54,262 nt of DNA from Planctomycetaceae bacterium. Lineage in GTDB: Bacteria > Planctomycetota > Planctomycetia > Pirellulales > Thermoguttaceae. The notes under the pieces are model-generated. The model did not search any database. It was given only the letters and a program-made list of their open reading frames with translations, and was not told where the DNA came from. The position numbers were made by a program, and so were the translations under genes. Below are positions 34,644 through 44,445 of the stretch, piece by piece. Location of the stretch: NCBI GenBank assembly GCA_015062085.1, contig SUVI01000007.1, forward strand, positions 1 to 54,262, given 5' to 3'. Position 1 is the stretch's first letter, and the number at the start of each line of letters is the position of its first letter.

Positions 34644-36506
34644 ATGAAATTCACCGACCATGCGCGTTTCGTATCTGCGGCCGCGTTCGTTTTGACGGCC
34701 GTCTTCATGCTGTTTTGCACTTCCGGTTTCCTGGCTGCCGCCGACGGAGCAGAGAAATTCTACGCCAGTTTCTTGAAATATCGTGCCGGTTACGTTGAAA
34801 AACTGGAGGCGCTTGCCGAATGGTGCGACGAAAATGGCCTTGAGGAGCAGGCGGCCGAGACGCGCAGATGGGCGGAACCGGAAGAAGAGTGGGATGAGAT
34901 CCGGGTCAGTCCTCTTCCGAATGAATTCTGGATGAGTCCTCCGGATGCTGTCCGTGCGAAAAGCGCAAAAGGTATAAAAGGTACGGAAGGTGCGAAGAGT
35001 GCGAAAAGCGGAAGCGGCGTGAAAAGCGGAAGCGGCGTGAAAAGCGGAAGCGGCGTGAAAAGCGGAAGCGGCGTGAAAAGCGGAAGCGGCGTGAAAAGCG
35101 GAAGTGCTGCCCGCGGAAAGAAAAGCGCCAAGGGGAACGGGACCGCGCAAAGATCGAGAGACTCTCAAAGTTCTAAAAGATCCGAGGCGTCCTCGAAAGC
35201 CAAACGTTCCTCGAAAGCGGAGTCAGGCAGAACGGAGTCGGGCAGAACGGAGTCAGGCAGAACGGAGTCGGGCAGTGCTGGAACTTTGGAAGAGCTTGAG
35301 TCGGAGTGGAGATCCCGTTTCCGTCAGCTTCGGATGACCGCCTCCAATGACTACCTGAAATTTGCGCGGCGTACAGTTTCAGCGGGGCACGTTTCGTTCG
35401 GTTTTGCGCTTCTGATGCAGTCTCTTCATGAGAATCCGGACAATGAGGGTGCCCGTAGGATCCTTGGTTACCTCAAAGCGAAAGACGGGTGGCAGACTCC
35501 GTTTGAGGCCATGATGCGCAAGTCGGGGAATGTCTGGCATGAAAAGTACGGCTGGATCCCCAAAAAGTACCTCCGAAGGTACGAGGAAGGTCAGCGTTTC
35601 CTGAATGGAAAGTGGGTCTCGGAGGCCGAGGACGCGGAATTTCGTTCCACGATAGAACGCGGCTGGACGGTCGAGACGGGCCATTTTCAGATCGTGACGG
35701 ACGCCAGTCTCGAGGAAGGAGTCCGCGTGGGTGAAGAACTTGAGGAGCTCTACCGCGTCTGGAAACAGCTTTTCCTGAATTACTACGCGACGGAGGCGCA
35801 GATCAGCGCACTTTTCGGAAAAGGAAACGCGCGATTCGCGAATATTCCGAAGCACCGCGTCTGCCTCTTCCGCTCACACGAAGAGTACCAGACCTACCTT
35901 TCCTCTCGCCAGATGTATGTTCCGGGGTCGGTCGGCGTTTACGTTCACCGTTCCACGGGGGAAGGCGTCTCCTGCTTCGTCGCAGGCGAGGAAGAACGCA
36001 CGACCATGTACCATGAAGTCACCCACCAGCTTTTTGAGGAAAGCTGCAAAACGAATCCGAAAAACGGCTCGCTCCAGAACTTCTGGGTCATCGAAGCGGC
36101 TGCGACGTTCATGGAGTCCTTTCATGAAGCGTCGAACGGCGCACATGCCGTCGGCGGTTTCTCTTCAGGAAGGATGCGCGCGGCCCGGATCTATTTCGTG
36201 AACTCCAAAAAATTCATTCCGTTTGAAGAATTCGTCCGCGTGAATCGGACTCGGTGGCAGAATTCGCCGGACGTCGGACTTTACTACGCGCAGGCCTGCG
36301 GAATGGCGCATTTTCTCGTTTTTTACGAAAACGGAAAGTACCGCGACGCGTTCGGAAAGATCCTTTTCGACGTCTATTCCGGGAGAGATTCCGTCGACAC
36401 GCTCACGAAGCACACGGGATCCGACTGGGAGACGCTCGACCGCGAGTATGCCGAGTTCATCTCGCAAAAACCTGAAGAGATCGCAGGGTACATGATCCGC
36501 GAGTGA
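34644..36506 (+). CDS. Secreted DUF1570-type putative zinc peptidase
   Basis: 620 aa. A signal peptide (FVSAAAFVLTAVFMLFCTSG) is followed by a short helical region and then a disordered insert built from GSGVKS (18-bp units, 35015-35105) and SGRTE (15-bp units, 35218-35275) tracts. A conserved region follows, with AKDGWQTPFEA and WVSEAEDAEF. The C-terminal domain has HEVTH at residues 457-461 and WVIEAAATFMESF with Glu484, an HExxH plus downstream Glu arrangement as in gluzincins. A peptidase role is inferred from this motif; the substrate is unknown. AGGAG sits six bases before the ATG, so the longer upstream frame is rejected. Confidence 0.8.
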   Translation: MKFTDHARFVSAAAFVLTAVFMLFCTSGFLAAADGAEKFYASFLKYRAGYVEKLEALAEWCDENGLEEQAAETRRWAEPEEEWDEIRVSPLPNEFWMSPPDAVRAKSAKGIKGTEGAKSAKSGSGVKSGSGVKSGSGVKSGSGVKSGSGVKSGSAARGKKSAKGNGTAQRSRDSQSSKRSEASSKAKRSSKAESGRTESGRTESGRTESGSAGTLEELESEWRSRFRQLRMTASNDYLKFARRTVSAGHVSFGFALLMQSLHENPDNEGARRILGYLKAKDGWQTPFEAMMRKSGNVWHEKYGWIPKKYLRRYEEGQRFLNGKWVSEAEDAEFRSTIERGWTVETGHFQIVTDASLEEGVRVGEELEELYRVWKQLFLNYYATEAQISALFGKGNARFANIPKHRVCLFRSHEEYQTYLSSRQMYVPGSVGVYVHRSTGEGVSCFVAGEEERTTMYHEVTHQLFEESCKTNPKNGSLQNFWVIEAAATFMESFHEASNGAHAVGGFSSGRMRAARIYFVNSKKFIPFEEFVRVNRTRWQNSPDVGLYYAQACGMAHFLVFYENGKYRDAFGKILFDVYSGRDSVDTLTKHTGSDWETLDREYAEFISQKPEEIAGYMIRE

Positions 36507-36581
36507 ACGGCGAATGGACCGTGAATGAACGGAACGTCAAGTAAAGCGTGAAAATCAAACTTTCGGTAAAAGGAAAACAAA

Positions 36582-38057
36582 ATGCAAGACCAGGCACACT
36601 CGCATACGGATCAGTACACGGGAAAAAAACACCGTTTTTTCTCTCGGCTCGCTCTGACTGCAGCAGCGGTTTTCGCGCTGGGTGCCAATGAGACGGCGAT
36701 TTTCATGCTGGAGGTCCCCGATCTTCAGGCGCGATACTTTGGACTTTTCTTCGGCATCACGGCGGGGATCGCACTTTGCTTCATTTACGCTGTTCTGCGT
36801 CTGATCGGACGCTGTTTCGGTCTGCGTACCTCAAAATGCTGCGGACTTCTTCTTCCGGCGCTCCTTTCCGGGTACGCAGCCGGCGCGTTGGCAGATTCTC
36901 TTTACCTTGGAGCTTTTTCAGATACGCTGCCATTTCCTGCGGCCGTCCCTCTGTGTGTCTGGGCCGTTCTGATGGCGTTCCGGCTCTTTTCCGTGCCGAA
37001 TGAGCAGACCGGCCGGTCCGCGAGTGTTGGAGAAACTGTGGGTGCCGAGGAGGCTGTGGGTGCCGAGGAGGCTGTGGGTGTTGGGGAGGCTGTGGGTGTT
37101 GGGGAGGCTGTGGGTGCCGAGGAGACTGTGGGTGTTGGGGAGACTGCGAGCGCTGGGGGAATTGTGAGTACAAAAGGTTTTCCATGGTTCCGAAAGGCGA
37201 TCCTGGTGGTGACGGCAGGGGGGATCTTTGGGCTTACGTTCTGGTGGTCGGTGCCGGAGCTGCATCGCGAAAAGGTCGAACTGCCGGAGGGGATCTACGT
37301 TTACGCCAACGACACCGTTTTCGATTTTCCGGGACTGAATCTGATCTCGTCACGCTGGGGCGGTTTCGTGCACACGGGGATCTGCTTCCTGACCCGTGAC
37401 CCGCAGAAACTCCATGCGGAATGCCGAAAACGCGGTCTGCCGGAGCTGAAGTTTTTTAAGTCCGGAAAACTAACGGACGGGTATTGGATCTGTGATTTCA
37501 ATCTGGAGGTCTGTGACCGGACGCTGAATATCACGAACTACTCCAGCCCAGCGAAACCGGATGACGTTCCTTACCCGTTCGACCAGGCGCACTGGACGAA
37601 TCTCCTGAACGGACACTCGGTAAACGATCGGCTCGCTCCCGCCATTCAAGTCCGTCGGCTTCCCGTGAAGGACCCGCTTGCTGCGTGGAGTGAACTTCAG
37701 AAATTCCGCGAGGAAATGAACGCCCGTTACCCGGACGGTTTCATTTACTCGCCGATCCCGTACCGCGGGCATTTCGTCCGTTTTTTCAACTGCAATTCGC
37801 TCGTAGTCGGTGCGGCAGACGAAATTCTTGGCTGCGGAAAAGAAGCGGAGGAACTCACTGACATGCCGTTCCATTTTGGAGGCGAACCACTTGCAGCCGG
37901 CCGGGAACTCATGGCGGAATTGCGTTCCGAGGACTTTGCGCAGCGGCTTGAAAAGGAACGCGAAGCGATGAAAGACCCGCCGAACGGCCGCGCGAAATTC
38001 CTTCACCGTTTCTTTTCACTGGCGGATAAACCCAGAGAAGAAACGCACAAAGAATGA
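36582..38057 (+). CDS. Membrane protein of unknown function
   Basis: 491 aa, not recognised. The N-terminal third has about four helices (LALTAAAVFALGANETAIFM, YFGLFFGITAGIALCFIYAV, LLLPALLSGYAAGALADSLY, AAVPLCVWAVLMAFRLF). A VGAEEAVGVGEA tract follows, from 18-bp units (37030-37150), then a fifth helix (AILVVTAGGIFGLTFWW). A soluble, probably extracytoplasmic domain of about 270 residues is rich in aromatic residues. AAGGAAA lies seven bases before the ATG. It follows the DUF1570 gene by 75 bp on the same strand, suggesting an operon. Four 9-bp ggaatggaa repeats start at its stop codon. Confidence 0.7.
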   Translation: MQDQAHSHTDQYTGKKHRFFSRLALTAAAVFALGANETAIFMLEVPDLQARYFGLFFGITAGIALCFIYAVLRLIGRCFGLRTSKCCGLLLPALLSGYAAGALADSLYLGAFSDTLPFPAAVPLCVWAVLMAFRLFSVPNEQTGRSASVGETVGAEEAVGAEEAVGVGEAVGVGEAVGAEETVGVGETASAGGIVSTKGFPWFRKAILVVTAGGIFGLTFWWSVPELHREKVELPEGIYVYANDTVFDFPGLNLISSRWGGFVHTGICFLTRDPQKLHAECRKRGLPELKFFKSGKLTDGYWICDFNLEVCDRTLNITNYSSPAKPDDVPYPFDQAHWTNLLNGHSVNDRLAPAIQVRRLPVKDPLAAWSELQKFREEMNARYPDGFIYSPIPYRGHFVRFFNCNSLVVGAADEILGCGKEAEELTDMPFHFGGEPLAAGRELMAELRSEDFAQRLEKEREAMKDPPNGRAKFLHRFFSLADKPREETHKE

Positions 38058-38172
38058 AAGGAATGGAAGGAATGGAAGGAATGAACGGTACTCAGACTGA
38101 AGTTCCTGTTTTTCCCTGAAAATTCAGTTTTTTCCCAAAATTTTCCCCTTTTTTTGACCCAAGGAGAAACGA

Positions 38173-39198
38173 ATGGCTCGAAAGATCACGATGTACTCTG
38201 CCCAGTGGGGCGACCTTGCCTTTAACGATTTCGCGAAAAAGATGAGCGATTTCGGCTACGACGGTCTCGAGCTGAAATGCACGCTTGACCGGCCGAACGA
38301 CCATTTCAATGTGCGTGCGGCACTCGAAGACGACGGTTACTGCGTGCGAAAACACGCTAAACTCGCGGAACTTGGTCTCGGTGTCTGGGCGCTTTCGGCA
38401 CACAGTTACGGTCAGCTCGTTCTGGATGAACTTGACGTCCGTCATCGCGGCATGGTCCCGGAGTATCTCTGGGGCGACGGCGACCCGGCAGGAGTGCGAG
38501 CCCGCGTGATCGAGGAGATGAAATTGACGGCACACGCAGCAAAGAAATTTGGCGTTTCCGTCGTGAACGGCTTCACGGGGTCGTCGATTTGGAAGTACTT
38601 CTACTCATTCCCGCCCGTTCCGCAGGCATGGATCGACGACGGCTTCAAACTTCTGGCGGACTGCTGGCTCCCGATCCTCGATGAATTCGAAAAATGCGGC
38701 GTCAAATTCGCACTGGAAGTCCACCCCACGGAGATCGCATTCGACCTTTGGAGCGCTCGCCGCACGCTGGAAACTCTGAATTTTCACCCCGCGTTCGGAT
38801 TCAATTTCGACCCGAGTCACCTTCTCTGGCAGGGAGTCAGTCCCGCAAAATTCATCCGTGCATTTCCGGACCGGATCTTTCACGTGCACGTCAAGGACGT
38901 ACTTCGCAGCCAGGATGACGAAGCCGGGATCCTCGGCTCTCATCTGAATTTCGGCGACTGCCGCAGAGGATGGGATTTCCGCAGTCCCGGACACGGAGAA
39001 GTCGATTTTGAAGAGATCCTGCGTCTCCTGAATGCGATCGACTACCAGGGACCGCTCTCCGTGGAGTGGGAAGATTCCGGCATGGACCGCGAGTATGGGG
39101 CACAGGACGCGCTTCAGTTCGTCCGCCGGCTTGATTTCTCACCGAGCGGTCTTGCGTTTGATTCCTCTTTCCAAAGGAAGGATCTGCGCCTGCGATGA
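38173..39198 (+). CDS. Sugar phosphate isomerase/epimerase (xylose-isomerase-like TIM barrel)
   Basis: 341 aa, cytoplasmic, AP-endonuclease-2-like TIM barrel. Segments bearing likely metal ligands are FALEVHPTEIAFD (Glu), FGFNFDPSHLLW (Asp and His), IFHVHVKDV (His) and LSVEWEDSGMD (Glu), the standard ligand pattern of this family. Probably isomerises or epimerises a keto sugar, inositol derivative or similar; the substrate cannot be read from sequence. AAGGAG lies six bases before the ATG. It contains no tandem repeat, in contrast to its upstream neighbour. Confidence 0.88.
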   Translation: MARKITMYSAQWGDLAFNDFAKKMSDFGYDGLELKCTLDRPNDHFNVRAALEDDGYCVRKHAKLAELGLGVWALSAHSYGQLVLDELDVRHRGMVPEYLWGDGDPAGVRARVIEEMKLTAHAAKKFGVSVVNGFTGSSIWKYFYSFPPVPQAWIDDGFKLLADCWLPILDEFEKCGVKFALEVHPTEIAFDLWSARRTLETLNFHPAFGFNFDPSHLLWQGVSPAKFIRAFPDRIFHVHVKDVLRSQDDEAGILGSHLNFGDCRRGWDFRSPGHGEVDFEEILRLLNAIDYQGPLSVEWEDSGMDREYGAQDALQFVRRLDFSPSGLAFDSSFQRKDLRLR

Positions 39199-39834
39199 AC
39201 GTGAGAGGAAGAGTCAGAAGAGCTCGGAAACTTTTCCTAAACCGAAACCTGCGCTCTTATTTTAGGACCGTCATTTTATCATTTCGAAAGGTCAGTCCTA
39301 AAAAACTTTCGCAATTCGCGTAAAATAAAGCAGGATTTCCTCTTCCCCCCCCTTGCAATATTCGCCGATTCGTGTAAAATGCGCGAAGTGATTGGTGAAG
39401 TTTTCTTCACCTGATGTTCCAGGAAAAACCGAATGGAGAGGAGGATCGCTGGATTTTTTCGTCATTTTCCCGACGTCTCCGCGAGTCTTCGGTTCCCCTT
39501 TTTGCGGGAACTGAACGTAAGAAAACGTGAAAAGAAGATCCGACGCGGATGCGGAAATGAGGATCGGGCATGCAAATGATGCGCGGAACGTGATTTTCGA
39601 GAAACGGGAAAATGGTGGGTGTCTGGTAGTTTTGTGAGTACGGATTTTTGTCGCAGCACTCAAAAAATTTCGTTTTCAGTAGAATTCATCCGCAGCCGGC
39701 AGCGTGTGCGTCTGCGAGCCTGATCCATTTTCTGTTTCCGGCTCCAGCCGCCGGTAGTTTCTGTCTGTTTGTGTGTGCGGTTGGAGGATACCGACTTCGA
39801 TTTTCGAGTCCGACTGAATGAGTGGGAGAAGTTG
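39199..39834 (+). other. Long leader/intergenic region before potA
   Basis: 636 bp without a supported gene. A promoter at 39353-39380 is followed by a perfect small hairpin, ggtgaag tttt cttcacc (about 39393-39410), and then some 420 bases of leader before the GTG start of potA. No known riboswitch was recognised. Confidence 0.55.
39353..39380 (+). promoter_or_regulatory. Promoter of the pot operon
   Basis: TTGCAA, 16-bp spacer, TAAAAT. Confidence 0.6.
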
Positions 39835-41073
39835 GTGGAAAATTTCTTGCGTTTTGAAAACGTCGTAAAGGCGTTTGGTACGAATCGTGCCGTCGATGGA
39901 ATTTCACTTTCGATCAAGCGCGGCGAGGTCTTTGCGCTGCTCGGTCCGAGCGGTTGCGGCAAGACGACGCTTTTGCGTATTTGTGCGGGTTTCGAGACTC
40001 CCGATTCCGGCAGGGTCTACATTAATGGCGTCGACATTACGAACATGCCGCCGGAAAAACGGCCGGTCCACACGGTTTTTCAGCAGTATGCTCTCTTTCC
40101 GCACCTGTCCGTCTTTGAAAATATTGCGTTTCCCCTTCGGCTTCGCGGTTTGTCTCCGACGCTCATCGAGGAGGAAGTGAAGAAGATGCTGGACATGACG
40201 GAGCTTCTCGACCATGCCGGTAAAAAACCGGGGAAACTCTCCGGCGGGCAGCGTCAGCGAGTTGCCATTGCACGGGCGCTGGTGAATCGTCCGCAGGTCC
40301 TTCTTCTTGATGAGCCGCTCGCAGCGCTGGACCTGAAACTGCGTCAGAGGATGCTTGCCGAGCTGGACTGGATCCATGATGAGGTGGGGATCACGTTCCT
40401 TTACGTTACGCACGACCAGGAAGAAGCGCTTGGCATTTCTGACCGCATTGCCGTGATGAACAAAGGAAAGATCGAGCAGTACGGCACGAGCGACGGTATT
40501 TATGAGTATCCGAAAAGCCGTTTTGTCGCGTCTTTTGTCGGACGGATGAACTTTTTTGAAGCCGAGATCCGGGAGATCCGCGACGAAAATGTGCTCGTCC
40601 AGATCACCGAGACGGGTGCCAATTCTGAGGCGTTTTTCATGGTGAGCAAACCGTCCGAGAAGATGCTTCCGGCCTTCGGCGGCCAGTTGGCTGTCGGACA
40701 GACGGTCCTTTTCTGTGTGCGTCCGGAGAAATTCCTCATTCGTGCTGCGTCTTCTAAAGATTTTGCTCCCGGTTACAGTACGGAAGTCTTCCAGAACATC
40801 ATGCAAGGCGTTCTGGAGCGTGAGATCTACTACGGCAGCGAATCGCGCTTTTTTGTGGACGTCGGTGAGTATTCCGTCATGGCGACGCGCCTGATCCACT
40901 CCCGCGGCCTTTCGCGCAATGACGAGCCGATCGAGCAGGATCTTGTCCTCGGTCAGCCGGTCCAGCTTTCCTGGCACGTGCGCGACTGTCTCATACTGCC
41001 GATGGACGAAAATGCTCCGGAAGTCATCGGCGCGGAACTCTTCACCGGTGAGGGAGAGGAGGTCGGCGCATGA
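39835..41073 (+). CDS. potA: Spermidine/putrescine ABC transporter ATP-binding protein
   Basis: 412 aa. ABC ATPase domain: Walker A GPSGCGKTT, Q-loop FQQYALFPH, signature LSGGQRQRVAIARAL, Walker B VLLLDEPLAALD, switch His in VTHDQEEA. The C-terminal part (about residues 240-410) has the TOBE/OB folds of PotA-type importers. There is no ATG near the domain start. GTG 39835 is chosen because GGGAG lies six bases upstream and it places FLRFENVVKAFG at the N-terminus; TTG starts at 39832 or 39850 are alternatives. It overlaps potB by four bases (ATGA), so the genes are co-translated. Energises polyamine uptake at the inner membrane. Confidence 0.93.
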   Translation: MENFLRFENVVKAFGTNRAVDGISLSIKRGEVFALLGPSGCGKTTLLRICAGFETPDSGRVYINGVDITNMPPEKRPVHTVFQQYALFPHLSVFENIAFPLRLRGLSPTLIEEEVKKMLDMTELLDHAGKKPGKLSGGQRQRVAIARALVNRPQVLLLDEPLAALDLKLRQRMLAELDWIHDEVGITFLYVTHDQEEALGISDRIAVMNKGKIEQYGTSDGIYEYPKSRFVASFVGRMNFFEAEIREIRDENVLVQITETGANSEAFFMVSKPSEKMLPAFGGQLAVGQTVLFCVRPEKFLIRAASSKDFAPGYSTEVFQNIMQGVLEREIYYGSESRFFVDVGEYSVMATRLIHSRGLSRNDEPIEQDLVLGQPVQLSWHVRDCLILPMDENAPEVIGAELFTGEGEEVGA

Positions 41074-42050
41074 AACAGAGACGAGGGCCAGCCCGGCTTG
41101 GGACCTCCCAGCTGCATGAGCTTCTGCTGACGTTTCCGTCGCTTCTGATGCTCGTCGTTCTGGTTGGGATCCCGACGCTCATCGTCGTTTTCAACGCATT
41201 TTGCGCAGACGCGCGCGGCGGCTGTGCCGAGGGGTTTTCTCTCGAGGCTTTTCGTGAGATCTTCACGCTGTACTATGCGCAGATCACACTGGAGACGATC
41301 GTTTACACGGTGCTGACATCGTTTTTTTCCATCCTGATCGGACTTCCGGTCGCGTACACGATCGCACGGACCCGAGGGAGGCTGCGTCTTTTACTCCTCC
41401 TGCTGGTCTTCATCCCGTTCTGGACGAACATGGTGGTCCACATCGCGGCGTGGAAGATCGTGCTGCATCCGGACGGTTTCCTGCGCAATGCGCTCGTCTT
41501 TCTGCATCTGATCGATGAAAAGCAGATGCTGTGGAGCACGCCGTTCGCGGTCCTGACGCTTTTCATTTACGTTTTTCTGCCGTTTGCGATCATTCCGCTT
41601 TACGCTGCGATCGAGAAATTCGATTTTCGGCTGATCGAATCTGCACGCGACCTAGGAGCGACTTCGCGTCAGGCATTTTTCCGTGTTTTCCTTCCGGGGA
41701 TCCGTAACGGCATCTATTCCGCGGCGATGCTCGTTTTTGTGCCGGTCTTTGGGTGCTACATCATTCCGCAGCTGGTGGGAGGACCAGGGTGTGACGTTTT
41801 GTACGCGAACAAGATCTACCAGTACACTTCCACGCAGAGTCGAAATATTCCGATCGCCTCGGCGCTTTCCCTTTTTCTGCTTTTGGTGATGCTCGTCCCA
41901 TGGGTCCTTTACCGGATCCGCATGATCCGTCAGGCCCGGCAGGAGGGAAATGTGCGTTTCGTTCCGGAATCTGAAACGAAAACCGTTTCGTCGTCACAGC
42001 CTCATCCCAACGCACTCTCTTCTGCCGCAGGAAAGGAGGAAGACGCATGA
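41070..42050 (+). CDS. potB: Spermidine/putrescine ABC transporter permease PotB
   Basis: 326 aa, about six transmembrane helices starting with LLLTFPSLLMLVVLVGIPTLIVVF. The EAA-type loop is visible as LIESARDLGATSRQAFFRVFLPG, which docks onto the ATPase. The C-terminal tail is longer than usual and Ser/Lys-rich. ATGA overlaps join it to potA and potC. Confidence 0.93.
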   Translation: MKQRRGPARLGTSQLHELLLTFPSLLMLVVLVGIPTLIVVFNAFCADARGGCAEGFSLEAFREIFTLYYAQITLETIVYTVLTSFFSILIGLPVAYTIARTRGRLRLLLLLLVFIPFWTNMVVHIAAWKIVLHPDGFLRNALVFLHLIDEKQMLWSTPFAVLTLFIYVFLPFAIIPLYAAIEKFDFRLIESARDLGATSRQAFFRVFLPGIRNGIYSAAMLVFVPVFGCYIIPQLVGGPGCDVLYANKIYQYTSTQSRNIPIASALSLFLLLVMLVPWVLYRIRMIRQARQEGNVRFVPESETKTVSSSQPHPNALSSAAGKEEDA

Positions 42051-42823
42051 AAAACCGAATTCCCCAATTCACGACTTTTTTTGTGTTTCTTTTCTTTTAC
42101 TTTCCGCTGGTCTGGATGGTCATCCAGTCTTTCCTTGGGAAAGTTGACGGCGAGTATGAGTGGACGCTGCGCTGGTACGAGCAGGTTTTCCGAAAACGTG
42201 AAGTCCTTTCTGCCGTCATGAACACGATCGTCGTTGGACTCCTGGCTGCCTTTTTTTCCACGGTCCTCGGTACACTTAGTGCGCTGGCGATCTACAAATA
42301 CCGCGGAAAACTCCAGGAAGTGCACACCGCGCTGCTCTACATTCCGCTTGTTGTGCCGGAGATCCTCATGGGACTGAGTCTCATGATCTTCTTCTCCGGC
42401 ATGGGCATTCAGTTCGGAAAAGGAACTGTCGTGGCGGCACACGTCGCATTTTGCACCAGTTACGTGACGGTCGTCATCGCCTCGAGTCTGGATGGGTTCG
42501 ATTTCACTCTCGTGGAAGCGTCGCGTGACTTGGGGGCGACCTATTTTCAAACGTTCCGGAAAGTGATCTTTCCCCTTTTGCGTCCTGCGATCTGTGCCGG
42601 TGCACTGCTGGCGTTCACGCTGTCGCTGGATGATTTCATCGTGACGTTCTTCGTCTCGGGACACGGCGGAACCACACTGCCGGTCTACATTTACAATTCG
42701 CTGAAACACGGAAAGGTGCCGGGTTTGTACGCGCTTTCCTCCGTGTTGCTGGCCGTCACGTTCCTGCTGGTGACAGTGAGTCTTTTCTTCCAGAAAGATG
42801 AATTTCTGGAAAAGGAGAAATAG
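42047..42823 (+). CDS. potC: Spermidine/putrescine ABC transporter permease PotC
   Basis: 258 aa, six predicted helices. EAA loop: LVEASRDLGATYFQTFRKVIFPLL. LSLDDFIVTFFVSG is typical of PotC. It overlaps potB by four bases. The binding-protein gene follows only after a 428-bp repeat-containing gap, unlike the usual tight potABCD arrangement. Confidence 0.93.
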   Translation: MKNRIPQFTTFFVFLFFYFPLVWMVIQSFLGKVDGEYEWTLRWYEQVFRKREVLSAVMNTIVVGLLAAFFSTVLGTLSALAIYKYRGKLQEVHTALLYIPLVVPEILMGLSLMIFFSGMGIQFGKGTVVAAHVAFCTSYVTVVIASSLDGFDFTLVEASRDLGATYFQTFRKVIFPLLRPAICAGALLAFTLSLDDFIVTFFVSGHGGTTLPVYIYNSLKHGKVPGLYALSSVLLAVTFLLVTVSLFFQKDEFLEKEK

Positions 42824-43251
42824 ACCGCGGGCTGTCGGCGCCGTCAGGGTAAAATTCCGTAAATTTTACCACTAAAACCACAAGAAAATACTAAAACCAC
42901 AGATAAGAAAGGGTACGCGCGAGATTGAAATAAAAGCGGATCTATGCGGAACAGCCAGCTCCTGGATGGGGAAGAGGCTTACTTTTTCTCTTTTGCTGGT
43001 TTCGTGATTTTGCGGCCTTTGCGGTTTTCGCGATTTTGCAGTTTTCGCGGTTTTGCAGTTTTCGCGATTTTGCAGTTTCCGCGGTTTTGCAGTTTTCGCG
43101 GTTTTGCAGTTTCCGCAGTTTCCGCAGTTTTCGTGTTCCCTTTCTGCGAGATCGAGTGCCTCCTGTGGTTGAATAGATCAAGAGAAATTTGTATCCGGGC
43201 CTTCCGGTTTCCATTCCCATCCCTTTTTTCAAGAAATGGAGAATCGTTTAG
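42824..43251 (+). repeat. potC-potD gap with 17-bp tandem array
   Basis: From about 43015 to 43130 there are six or seven units of tcgcggttttgcagttt. The proximal part (42850-42910) holds short actaaaaccaca repeats. A GGAG lies about ten bases before the potD ATG. No clear promoter or terminator was found. Confidence 0.85.
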
Positions 43252-44340
43252 ATGACGAAAACTTCATCCTTCGCGTCTTTCACGGCGCGTACGCTGACTG
43301 TTTTTCTGGCCTTTTTTGCTATTGGACTGACGCTGACGCAGACGTCCGGATGCGGCCGATCCAAACCCGTTCTTTATTTTTACACTTGGGAAGACTACAT
43401 TGATCCGCAGGTAGTCGCCGATTTTGAAAAGCAGTTCAATTGCACGGTCCACCTCGACACGTTTGAGAGCAATGAGGACATGCTTACGAAGATCCGTACC
43501 GGCAGTGTTCCGTACGACGTGATCCTTCCGACGACCTACACGGTGGAGATCATGCGTGACGAACAGCTGATCCAGAAACTGGATCCGTCTCTGCTCCCGA
43601 ATGTCCATCAGTATGCAGACAAAGACCTTGCCGCCAAAAATGGTGACGCCAATTTTGAATACTGCGTTCCGTACTACGGCGGGATCACCGGCCTTGGCGT
43701 TCTGGTCGATCAGTGCGATCCTCTTCCGGATTCCTGGACCGTTTACGGCGGCGAAAATGAAAAGTACGTCAAACGGATCGCTTTGCTGGACGATATGCGT
43801 GAAACGATCGGCGCAGCCCTCATTACGCTTGGCTACGACATCAACACGACAGACGATGCTCAGCTGGAAGAGGCGAAAAAACTCGTCATCCAATGGCGCG
43901 CCAATATCGCCAAATTCGGAGTGGACGACATCAAGCAGGACCTGAATTCCGGTGCGAACTACATCATTCACGGCTACGGCGGAGACATCATGCAGATGAC
44001 GGCCGATGACCCGAACATTCGATTCGTGATCCCGAAAGAAGGCGCGATCATCTGCATCGATAATTTCGTCATTCCGGCCAATGCGAACGATCCGAAGCTC
44101 GCACACCAGTTCATCAATTTCATGTGCGATCCGAAAAATGCCGGAAGAAACATGGACTACACAAAATACGAGGTCCCGATCGCAGGTGCGGCAGATGCCG
44201 TTTCGGAAGAAACGCGTGCGATCCCCGGTTTCATCGTTCCGGAGGAGACCCGCGCCAAGCTCCAGGTCACCCGCAATTTGGATGAGGAAGGCGTGAAGAA
44301 ATTCACGAAGATTTGGGACGAGATCAAGGCGGCAAACTGA
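43252..44340 (+). CDS. potD: Spermidine/putrescine-binding lipoprotein PotD
   Basis: 362-aa periplasmic solute-binding protein. The N-terminus is hydrophobic (LTVFLAFFAIGLTLTQTSGC) with a lipobox-like TSG-Cys, so it is probably lipid-anchored. Family segments are LYFYTWEDYIDPQVVADFEK, YDVILPTTYTVEIM, VPYYGGITGLGV, YIIHGYGGDIMQM and IICIDNFVIPANA. It delivers polyamine to PotBC. Confidence 0.93.
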   Translation: MTKTSSFASFTARTLTVFLAFFAIGLTLTQTSGCGRSKPVLYFYTWEDYIDPQVVADFEKQFNCTVHLDTFESNEDMLTKIRTGSVPYDVILPTTYTVEIMRDEQLIQKLDPSLLPNVHQYADKDLAAKNGDANFEYCVPYYGGITGLGVLVDQCDPLPDSWTVYGGENEKYVKRIALLDDMRETIGAALITLGYDINTTDDAQLEEAKKLVIQWRANIAKFGVDDIKQDLNSGANYIIHGYGGDIMQMTADDPNIRFVIPKEGAIICIDNFVIPANANDPKLAHQFINFMCDPKNAGRNMDYTKYEVPIAGAADAVSEETRAIPGFIVPEETRAKLQVTRNLDEEGVKKFTKIWDEIKAAN

Positions 44341-44373
44341 CCGTCGCGAAGAAGTTTCCGTAAAAAGAAAAGG

Positions 44374-44413
44374 TTCATTCTGCAGACTCTCGCGTGAAAG
44401 CCTGCGGAATGAA
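44374..44413 (+). terminator. Hairpin between potD and corA
   Basis: Arms ttcattctgcag / ctgcggaatgaa (one G-U pair) with a 16-base loop. No T-run follows, so it may stabilise the potD 3' end instead of terminating. Confidence 0.45.
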
Positions 44414-44445
44414 GATCCCAACAGAGCAGAGAAAGGAGGTCAGGC

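Noticed and set aside
39298..39663. 121-aa frame in the potA leader
   Set aside because: No recognisable domain, no ribosome site, Ser/Arg-rich composition like noncoding DNA.
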